From Cerioporus squamosus (Eukaryota; Basidiomycota; Agaricomycetes; Polyporales; Polyporaceae): 27,329 nt of DNA. Of this stretch, positions 20,089 to 27,329 are shown piece after piece; the first letter of the stretch is position 1, and every line of letters starts with the position of its first letter. A program made the position numbers and the translations under genes. The notes under the pieces are model-generated. The model was not told where the DNA came from. It did no database searches and saw nothing but the letters and a program-made list of their open reading frames with translations. Location of the stretch: the NCBI GenBank assembly GCA_022592435.1, contig JABYQS010000359.1:1-27329 (forward strand), given 5' to 3'.

Positions 20089-21284
20089 GGTTCACCGGGA
20101 TGGGGACGTGTGGTTGTTTGGTTCCAGACAATGATTCTTGGACTGTTCTCTCTGGAATTGTCTTCGCGTCATGCTGTTGATCGCTCTAACATGCTATCTG
20201 TGATTGCACTGCTCTCGGAGCACAATATAGTCGAAGAGGGACACTGATTGACCGCGGTCTAAGGCGGCTACGCCATTGTGAAACGGTTGGCCACAGCGTT
20301 GATATAATCATTACCTCCGGCGTCACAAACGATCACACCACCGCAGTATACCTGGAACACGATGAGTTCAGAACTCGGTAACTTGTGTACGAGCGGGTGC
20401 GAGTGTGTAGACCAGGTCCACCCTCGGGTCCTCTGAGTCGGGAATCGGTCGTGATAGGCCCCTTCAAGGGCCCGGATTCCGGACTTGCTGCGTACAACTT
20501 AAGTTCTGCGTACACAAAAAACAGAGAGAATTAACCATGCAAGCAGGTTCTGGGCCAAAGAACCTGCTCAAGCCCTCGGACCAGTTCCATTGTCCGCCGT
20601 TTCATGCGCAATCAGGAACTTGGTCCATGATACTAGCCGGACACCCGTTTTCCTGGGAGGCTCGGGGAGGGGCCATGAAGCTACGTAGTGTGGCGATTCT
20701 CGGCAAGGCTGAGCAAATGTTAGCTGAGAGTTTGAGCTTAGTCGCAACTTGGTCCGGGAGAAGTACATCGGACGCAGGTCGTTTCGCAATTTAGCCAGTT
20801 GTTCTCCGGAGGATCACTGATACCTCACAGCCATGAAGCGATCCTGAGGTCCTGCGTCATCATTACGGGGAGCAGAGCAGACACTGCATAGGCGACTCCC
20901 CGCCGCTTTTCTGTGAGAAAGAAATCGCGCCAGATGAGGTGAAGGGACGCACGATGGATCGGACGTCGACGCGTCTCGCACTGTGGTCATGACCAAGTCG
21001 GCACACGGACCTCCAAAGTTCCGGCTCGTTCGCTGCAGGGTCAGTCGAGCGGACTAGCTCGCTTATAGCCTCAATGAGACGACAGCTTCCCCTATATGTA
21101 CAACAAAGTAAGGCTCGTCGAACACACGTCCCTCACCTGCCTTACCTGTCAGAGCTAAAAGTCCGCTACCAGCCCACAGTTCCCGTGTCGACCGTTCAGA
21201 ATTCGAAGTCAATATTGGACATGTCATTCGCGGGACAGTGCGGATCGGCAACACAGAAACTGAATGACAGATGCCCGGGGCATA
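20089..21284. other. Long convergent intergenic region, nothing recognised
   Basis: About 1.2 kb between the ends of the F-box gene and the kinase-like gene. Short open frames on both strands (for example 20537-20794 plus) show no conserved motif. No tRNA, repeat family or transposon end was seen. Confidence 0.5.
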
Positions 21285-22896
21285 TCAGACCTGCAGCACG
21301 CGGCGCACATAACGTAGCACAGTCCGACCAAAGCGGTATCGGAAGATGTACCACAGAACCTTCTCCCCGAGGGATAGCCGTGGCGTCCTGTAGTCTGCCC
21401 AGGTAGCGGCACTCTCGGGGGACAGAAGCGACCAGTACCTCTCTGTATCCTCCAACTCCCAGTTCATCTCTAGGACGACCTGCTCTTGAAGGGTATGATC
21501 TGGTAATCGGCTGGCCACTTCCTCGAAGTGTGCTAGAGCCTCAGACGTGCTGTAGCGGTCACGTACGATATGTGTCGTCATCTTGTCGAATAAGGGAGCA
21601 AGCTCCGGGACGCTGCCCACAACCGTCTGAGGATGTGACAGTGAGAAGTGGACTATGCGGCGGACTCATCATCTACTCACCGCGAACTGCACGCGAAACA
21701 TGTTCCCCAGACAAGCGACGTCGTATGCCAACGGATCATAGTCGTATGCCCCAAGGCTCGCGTCCAACGGTCTGTACGGCGTGCCGGACATGCAGGACAA
21801 ATCCACAGGCACACGACACTCACAAAGGGGCGTGTCCAGCGGAAACTGAAGGGAAAGATTGAAGTCATAGAGGCAGAAGAGGACGCGGGAAGTTCGTCTG
21901 TAGTCGGCCAACGTGGTCGCAAACGTTGGACTATAGCGCCGGAGGCAATAGAGGTTGTTCATGATGTTGTGCTCATCGATGTCTTAAGGCCCACGTTCAG
22001 TGAGAGGAAATGAATGCGAAAGGATGACTGAACCAGACGCACACGATGTGCCACTCGTCGGCTGTGCAAGAAGCTCAATCCCTGCCTGAGCTTAGGTGAG
22101 TCGATATCCCGAGAGTCTGAAAGTGCCCCACCGACCTTCAGAGTGCAGTGCACGAATCGCACTACCTGCCCAACGGTCTCTAAGGTCTCCAAGGATTGTA
22201 TTCACCCCAGCCAGCTACACGTCAGACGTCAGCGGATGATCCTCGCACATGGACATCACTCACGTAGGCATGACAACGAACGAGAACCTGTACGGGGTAT
22301 CTTGTATAGCTATAGGCGGGAGTACGCCCTGCCAATCAGGTCCGAACAACTTTTCGCATCACAGAAGGTCTTGGTATATGCAATGTTCATCCCTGTACGT
22401 ATTCACGAGCTTGATGGTGACATCTCGGGCCTCGGCCATGCATGTCTTGAGCCGGAGCGCACTTGAGCTGTCACTTCGTCATGAAGGGGTCCACACGTTG
22501 CAAACTTCTAATGAATGACCACTCACATGCTTACTCGGGGGCGCCGAGTTGTTAGCGTCGTCAGCGCAGCGTTCTGCATATGGCAACGGTGCAGCACATG
22601 TCGCGGCAGGAGGACACCATTGCTGCTCGGACATATACTCATATGTGCGGGTTGGGTGAAGATAGAACCCGCGAGCTGCCAGCCAGTCACGGCAAGCTGA
22701 TCAGAAGGGCCACATGTCGTGCCAAGACGGGAAGTCATCCTCTCTCCTGTAGAAGGAGTAAACATCTTCTAAGGGAAGCTGTTGAATCGCTCCTCGTCAG
22801 CCTTGTTGATCGTGGACAGCTCGAACTATAAGTATCACCCACATCTGGGAGATTCCATTGGATCGCTCCTGGAAGAATATCGTCATCTGTCACCAT
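21285..22896 (-). CDS. Protein kinase-like gene of basidiomycete type, damaged
   Basis: Eukaryotic protein-kinase fold, small basidiomycete-style member. In gene order: possible start at 22896 (MVTDDDILPG), VYSFYRREDDFPSWHDMWPF, WLAARGFYLHPTRTYEYMSE, AEARDVTIKLVNT (candidate ATP-binding Lys), QGVLPPIAIQDTPYRFSFVV, LETLETVGQVVRFVHCTLK, GLSFLHSRRVAHR joined across an intron to DIDEHNIMNNLY (catalytic loop), LFCLYDFNLSLQFP (DFN in place of DFG), YDPLAYDVACLGNMF, and the C-terminal exon FDKMTTHIVRDRYSTSEALA to a stop at 21285. In-frame TGA codons appear at 22701-22703 and 22359-22361, a further break lies near 22200, and the HRD exon junction lacks one base. It may be a pseudogene or error-ridden. 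Substrate cannot be guessed. It lies on the same strand as MND1. Confidence 0.6.
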
Positions 22897-23263
22897 GCCA
22901 CATGCGGCGGGGAGGATATGAACTATGGTTCAACGTTCAACTACAACGCAGGCACTTTGACCACGTGGCAACACCGCCACCTCTTCGAGACGAGAGGACC
23001 GACCCGGAAGACACGCCAGCGGCCATAATGATAAACAGAGGTCGTATGATGTTACACGCTCGACCAGCACCGGTAAGTACAGGCAAGCCTTGGTTAGCTC
23101 TACTCTACAGCAACTCGATGAGCGTCCGGAACTTGGCAAAGTACCCATCTTCGCGTACACAAAGACGAGTATGTGGATGCGACGATGGCATATAGAGCGC
23201 GCAGTCTCTCCGGGTAAAACCTGGAGCAACGGGTCAAGTTTTTCGTCACGTAGCCTCTCGGGA
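22897..23263. other. Intergenic between MND1 and the kinase-like gene
   Basis: About 365 bases holding the MND1 3' flank and presumably the promoter of the kinase-like gene. No clear TATA box or coding sequence was seen. Confidence 0.5.
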
Positions 23264-24334
23264 TTATGGATTGATGTCCTCATACTCTTCGTCGATCCCG
23301 AGATACGTCCTGATGTCCGACGTGGACACGCCGTTCTGACGCGTGAAGTGGGAGAGCAACATGATGTAGTTGTCTACGCATAAGCAGCGTTAGCAAAACC
23401 CTCCTATGCATTCTTGGGTTATAACCTACCAGTCCAACGTACGGCAGCCTCCTTCGCAAGGACCAGCGCGCGCCGCTTCTCCTCGAGCTTCACAGGATCG
23501 CAGGCGCCATACGCAGCCAACTCGCCTTCTAGCTGGGTGAACTCCTTCTTCAATACTGAGAGCTCCTCTAGAGCGCGCGCGCGTTCGTCCTGAATCACTA
23601 TTAGGCGACTGGTGTGCGGCATCATACAGTGCCAACTCACACTTTCAGGCCTTGATGCCTTCTCAGCTTCCAGAGCGGAACGAAGGTCTGTGACCTGGTT
23701 CTGCAACGTCGTCTGTTGCTCCTTGATGATGGCGAGACGATTCTGCATCTGCATTTCGCCATCAGTCAAGCACAGGTGAAGGGCCTCGTCCCGATACGAA
23801 CAATTGCGCCCCGTTGTGATGGGAAGCTCCAAAAGACTGAGTATATGCGCATATAGTCAGTCATAACTCTGTATCGGAACCTGCCACTCACAGTTCGACG
23901 ACCCGATCTTGTCCATCTGCACGAGGCCGTCGTCGACCAGTGATTGTAACACTTCCTTCACCGACTGCGACACTAATGTCCGGGGGCGTTGTAGACATGA
24001 TTGTTCTGGAGACGAGGGAACGCACCGATCCCCTTCATCTTCGGAGCCATTTTCTCCAACTCCTTGAGCTAGAGCAGCACCACGCGGTCAATACGCGCAT
24101 ATATGCTGCTCCCCAGCTTCCGGGGCCGCATGCAGGCCTACCTGAAAGAAATCCTTCTGTATCTAACATGAGACGATCGCGTATGGGTGGCCGCACTGGC
24201 TAACACTCACCGTCTCATGGAATATCTCGACCAGCTTGACCCGCTTCTCTTCTGCCGAGAGTCCTCGAGGAGCCTTGCAACGTACTCGAGGTCAGCATGA
24301 TGTGCGCATGCAAGAACTTGGCTTGACGCACCAT
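23264..24334 (-). CDS. MND1: Meiotic nuclear division protein 1 homologue
   Basis: Mnd1 pairs with Hop2 and stimulates Dmc1/Rad51 strand invasion in meiotic recombination. Nine exons join in frame to 205 residues, the family's usual size: 24334-24332, 24273-24211, 24156-24142, 24068-24026, 23972-23892, 23836-23802, 23748-23641, 23589-23430, 23373-23264. The sequence opens M|APRGLSAEEKRVKLVEIFHE, then KDFFQ, LKELEKMAPKMKGI and VSQSVKEVLQSLVDDGLVQM (winged helix), GSSNFFWSFPS, a coiled-coil region from about residue 81 (MQNRLAIIKEQQTTLQNQV, LRSALEAEKASRPES, ERARALEELSVLKKEFTQLE), and the C-terminal helices RWTDNYIMLLSHFTRQNGVS with YLGIDEEYEDINP. Exon 1 codes only the Met; exon 3 is 15 nt. Other exon choices would break the match. 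No frame defects. Confidence 0.93.
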
Positions 24335-25310
24335 ATGGTCAATAGAGCGGAAATGCAGAGGATGTAGGATTCGCGTATGGAGGGAAGGAGAGACCTGGAG
24401 AGACGAAGGAGAGATCCGCTGGGGGGCTCCTCTTCCGGTGACCACCACCACCTTTTCTTTCCCACGGCCGTTGCAATAGGAGCAGCTACGGCGTGGTGAA
24501 CTACTATGTGGAACGAAGTCACGGAAGTTTTTTCTAGCGTAGAAGGCGCGATATAATTGACACAGGGTGCAGAGTTTGAAACTCACGAAGCCGAGGGCAT
24601 GCACGGCTGTAAGGAAAAGGGCCTGAGGCGACAGAGTGACGCCAAAGGAGAAAGGAGCCCCTGACGATCCCATTTATCGATGCGGCACACACACACTGGC
24701 TTTGCGAGGCGACTAGAAACGAGGAGATCCAGAAGTCTTGGTCTTCTGGCACGCCCTACAGCCCCAGCGAGGCGTAGGGGTCCGCTGGCAAGCTCGAAGA
24801 TAGACGCTCTCTTGATAAGATAACCTGAACACGGGCGCCGGTGACGTCCCTGCAATGACGCAAATCTCCCCCTGGTGGCAGGTGGCAGTGCCCCCGATGG
24901 CAGGGTAGTAGAGCTGACCTGGGAGTTTTGGCGGGCAAGGCTCCCGTAGGATGAGAGCCCTCCGACGTGACGCGATGAAACCTAGGTCTGAGGACGTGTT
25001 TTCTTTCCGGCGAGAGATGGGTGCGCGACAACGGGTGTTTGATGAACCGGAATGTGAGGCGAGCATCAACTTAGTGAATGGAGGGTGCAGAGGCTTTTCA
25101 GAGTACTTACGGCGGCCGGTACTTTGAGGGAGTGGTGATGCCAAGATACTGGGAGACATAGCAAGTTAGACCGTCGCCATTTCTTTGGTCCGCCGCTTCC
25201 CTCGAGTGGAGAATATGGATCGGCGGGAAAGGCTGAACCGATTTGCAATCAGCCATGATAAGAATGTGGGAGACGGCCGACGTGCGTGTGCGAATCTGAT
25301 AGCACTCTTG

Positions 25311-25317
25311 TATATAG
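25311..25317 (+). promoter_or_regulatory. TATA-like element upstream of the 225-codon ORF
   Basis: TATATAG, 215 bases before the ATG at 25532. A second AT-rich candidate (CTATTTAAG) sits near 25430, about 100 bases before the ATG. Confidence 0.35.
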
Positions 25318-25481
25318 GCAGGCTAGAACGGCTAGGACTAATTCGGGACCGCTCATGGACGTTCTGGCATTGGCAACATCCTCACTATCCCTAACTACCA
25401 CAACCGCTCAGTGCAAACGCTCATTACTCTATTTAAGACGACGACGAAGAAACGCCACGATGCCACGTCTCACACCACTAC

Positions 25482-25511
25482 ACCCCTAACACCCTACCCT
25501 CTTACCCTAAT
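25482..25511 (+). repeat. Telomere-like CCCTAA motif cluster
   Basis: Degenerate units in about 30 bases: CCCCTAA, CACCCTA, CCCT, TACCCTAA. TTAGGG/CCCTAA is the telomere repeat of most basidiomycetes. The cluster lies just before the ATG at 25532. It may be an interstitial telomeric relic or a short regulatory element; too few units to decide. Confidence 0.45.
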
Positions 25512-25531
25512 CACCGCTGCCACAAGCAAGG

Positions 25532-26209
25532 ATGTCCCAACCATCCTCGCGCAACAGCAGAGTAGACGAAGGCCCAGTCGTACGGCCAAGCGGAGGGGGG
25601 GCGGATGTAGAAGCTGTGGTCTACGCATGGTGGGCTGGCTATGGGAAGGAACATGGGAGGACGGATGGTCCTAGACGCATGGAACACGTCTACGTCTCCA
25701 GGTTGAAGCCGACGAAACCCTTGGAGATCGGTATGCGAGTGGCGTTGGTGGCGATGGCAAACAGGAGGAAGGCGGCGGAAGGAGAGTCCTTGGAATACTA
25801 CGAGCCCTACGACCCGCACGTCGTAGGGGTAGTGGATGGAATAAAACAGCTGACGGGGACATGGGTGAGGATGACGATACGCAATAGCTGCAGAGGAAAT
25901 ACGGTCGGGCGAGTAATCCTCGATGTCCCGCACCTGCCTGGCGTAACGGTCCAGCGCGCGTGGATGGCTGTCGGCGGGGTACTCCGAGAGTGGATTGGCG
26001 AGACGCCGATCGGTGACCTCGGGCGTGTAGCGAGGACTGGCAATGCGGGATGGTGCGGCGCGGACAGATGCGGCCTAGCGAGTCTGGTCGGCCAGGGGGG
26101 AAAAAGTTTCCGGGCGAGACCGGCGAAGGGAGGCGAGAAGATTGAGCGGGACGAATCGGAAGGGGAGCTCCGGCTCCACCTGTGGCTGAGATACGAGGAC
26201 TATGACTAA
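25532..26209 (+). CDS. Unrecognised 225-residue protein, single exon
   Basis: One uninterrupted frame from an ATG at 25532 to a TAA at 26207. It has a protein-like mix of residues: VEAVVYAWWAGYGKEHG, MEHVYVSRLKPTKPLEIGMR, VALVAMANRRKAAEGESLEY, DPHVVGVVDGIKQLTGTWVR, VILDVPHLPGVTVQRAWMAV, and a charged C-terminus ending LWLRYEDYD. No signal peptide, membrane segment or known domain was recognised. A 207-codon frame exists on the opposite strand (25671-26294), but its product is rich in Arg/Pro/Ser without order, as shadow frames usually are. An upstream TATA-like element supports plus-strand transcription. Coding status is unproven. Confidence 0.45.
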   Translation: MSQPSSRNSRVDEGPVVRPSGGGADVEAVVYAWWAGYGKEHGRTDGPRRMEHVYVSRLKPTKPLEIGMRVALVAMANRRKAAEGESLEYYEPYDPHVVGVVDGIKQLTGTWVRMTIRNSCRGNTVGRVILDVPHLPGVTVQRAWMAVGGVLREWIGETPIGDLGRVARTGNAGWCGADRCGLASLVGQGGKSFRARPAKGGEKIERDESEGELRLHLWLRYEDYD

Positions 26210-27173
26210 TGCGCATACGCGGTTGTAGGTCAGACTCACATACCTGCCGGGATGCATGCCTGGAAGCTCTGAGACGACGCCTCGCGTCCGGCATGAATGC
26301 AATGGTAAAGCTGGAGAAAGGTCAACACCCCATAAGCATGCCAGAAGAGGAGGGCGCACGAGACCCACCCTGGGGACGAACGGCGCAGGGAGGCGAACCA
26401 TTTTGAGGAGTTGGAGGAACGATAGCGTACCTGCTGAGCGGGACGTGATGCCGGCCGTTACGCTCGAAGGACGAGGCCTAGAGTAGGTGACAGGGCAGGG
26501 AAGCGAACGCTAGAATACCTGTCAGTCAATCGCAGGGCAGTGCTGAGAGATACGTACGCGCGGAAGAGACAGGAAGTGCGACGAAGCGCCAAGATCATGG
26601 GCATGCCGATGATGAGACAAACAAAGGTAGGAGGATGGAAGTGTGGTGGCAGGAGAGTATGCGCAGAGGAACAAACGAGGGAGACGTGAGGCTGAAAGGA
26701 ACGGACGGGTGAGAAGGAAGAGCCAGAGATGCGCGTACTGGCGGCGTATTGAGGAGAGGCTTACTGTATAAGGAGAATTGTTGATGAATTAGACGCTGCC
26801 CAAGCTGGGAAAAAAATACCTCAAGCACGCGCGCTTTGGTAACCTCTACCTAGTACACGACAATGCGGACACGAGCAACGCTACCGACACACGTCAGCGG
26901 TCAAAACGAAGACAGCGGCCGCATACGATGAAGGGGCGCATGAAGTTTGGGGGGAGGATTAAAACCGAGAAGGAGATATGGGGGGCGATGGGGTACGCAT
27001 AAGGGTCCCGAGGTCAGTTCAACCCATCCCTCCCGTCTCCCCTGCTCTCTCCTGCACTATCCTCTCCCCTGTGTCCCTCTGGTCGTCTTAGACCCTGCAG
27101 ACGCCTCTCCCCTCTCTCCTGCTTGAAACGCCGAACATCGAACGGCTCCCGAAACACCGGTACACCGGCGAGA
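26210..27173. other. Purine-rich region without recognised gene
   Basis: About 960 bases. The plus strand from roughly 26240 to 26760 is strongly A/G-biased with many GGAGG/GAAGG words, giving Ser/Leu/Pro-rich shadow frames on the minus strand. From about 27010 a C/T-rich stretch (TCCCGTCTCCCCTGCTCTCT) resembles a fungal transcription start region for the plus strand. Confidence 0.45.
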
Positions 27174-27328
27174 TGTCGGTGAGTAGAGGGCGACAATTGA
27201 GGCTCCCAACGGAGCGGGAGAGGATGGAGGCTGACGCGCCGGGACGATTACTGGTGCGCGATACGCAGCAACCTCAGCAGCGTTATGAGAGCGAGGTTCC
27301 GGTGGCAACAGAAGACGAGTCGACCTGA
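27174..27328 (+). CDS. Possible gene start at the right edge
   Basis: An ATG at 27174 follows the pyrimidine-rich stretch. Its frame reads MSVSRGRQLRLPTERERMEA and runs to a TGA at 27326-27328. The first six bases are followed at once by GTGAGT, a strong donor, so the true gene could be ATGTCG plus an intron and continue beyond the window. A minus-strand frame (27057-27308) is the alternative. No family recognised. Confidence 0.22.
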
Positions 27329-27329
27329 A

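Larger units (their letters stand above)
24335..25531. other. Long intergenic region upstream of MND1 and the 225-codon ORF
   Basis: About 1.2 kb. The left part is pyrimidine-rich on the minus strand (24360-24430), as expected for the MND1 leader and start region. Minus-strand open frames at 24713-25159 and 24534-24752 have no recognised motif. The right part holds a TATATAG motif and a telomere-like motif cluster, listed separately. Confidence 0.5.

Noticed and set aside
25671..26294. 207-codon minus-strand frame opposite the 225-codon ORF
   Set aside because: Its product is unordered Arg/Pro/Ser sequence typical of the complement of a coding or purine-rich strand.
1..27329. Transposons, CRISPR arrays, biosynthetic clusters or a new multi-gene system
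   Set aside because: No integrase, transposase or reverse-transcriptase motifs, terminal repeats, regularly spaced repeats, or clustered tailoring enzymes were seen. Gene functions are mixed and individually promoted.

Overview
The window looks like nuclear DNA of a filamentous basidiomycete, most likely a wood- or litter-decaying Agaricomycete. The genes are cut by many GT-AG introns of about 45-60 nt, and CT-rich leaders and TATA boxes sit shortly upstream of start codons. The gene content also fits: a CBM1-linker-GH5 mannanase, an S10 acid carboxypeptidase, the fungal 21 kDa complex I subunit, an F-box/LRR-type protein and a basidiomycete-style kinase-like protein. This is inferred from gene content and architecture; no species marker was recognised.

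Layout: (1-1809) the start of a Tat-SF1/Cus2-type splicing factor (-, cut by the window edge) and a complex I 21 kDa subunit (-). (2607-5751) a UPF0643-like protein (+), tail-to-tail with a secreted S10 serine carboxypeptidase (-). (5752-9005) a poorly resolved stretch with a possible + gene, then a 655-residue low-complexity orphan (-). (9572-14573) gamma-glutamyltranspeptidase (+) followed by a secreted beta-mannanase (+). (15093-20088) an unrecognised 252-residue protein (+), a mitochondrial persulfide-dioxygenase/ETHE1-like metallo-beta-lactamase (+) and a broken F-box gene (+). (21285-24334) a damaged kinase-like gene (-) and meiotic MND1 (-). (25532-27329) an unrecognised 225-codon ORF (+) behind a cluster of CCCTAA-like telomeric motifs, then purine-rich DNA and a possible gene start at the right edge.

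Functional links are loose, as is usual for a fungal chromosome. The mannanase and carboxypeptidase are secreted nutrient enzymes. GGT and the persulfide dioxygenase both act in glutathione/sulfur metabolism and lie on the same strand about 5 kb apart. The rest is splicing, respiration, meiosis and signalling. I found no secondary-metabolite cluster, mobile element, CRISPR array, defence system or confidently detectable RNA gene.

A technical feature dominates interpretation. Several conserved genes (Tat-SF1, the complex I subunit, the dioxygenase, the F-box gene, the kinase) are interrupted by what look like single-base losses, often in short homopolymers, while their protein sequence is otherwise preserved. 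Other genes (GGT, mannanase, MND1, the UPF0643-like gene, the 655-residue orphan) read through cleanly. Patchy residual sequencing indels explain this better than wholesale pseudogenisation. Apparent breaks and odd active-site residues should be judged with that in mind.
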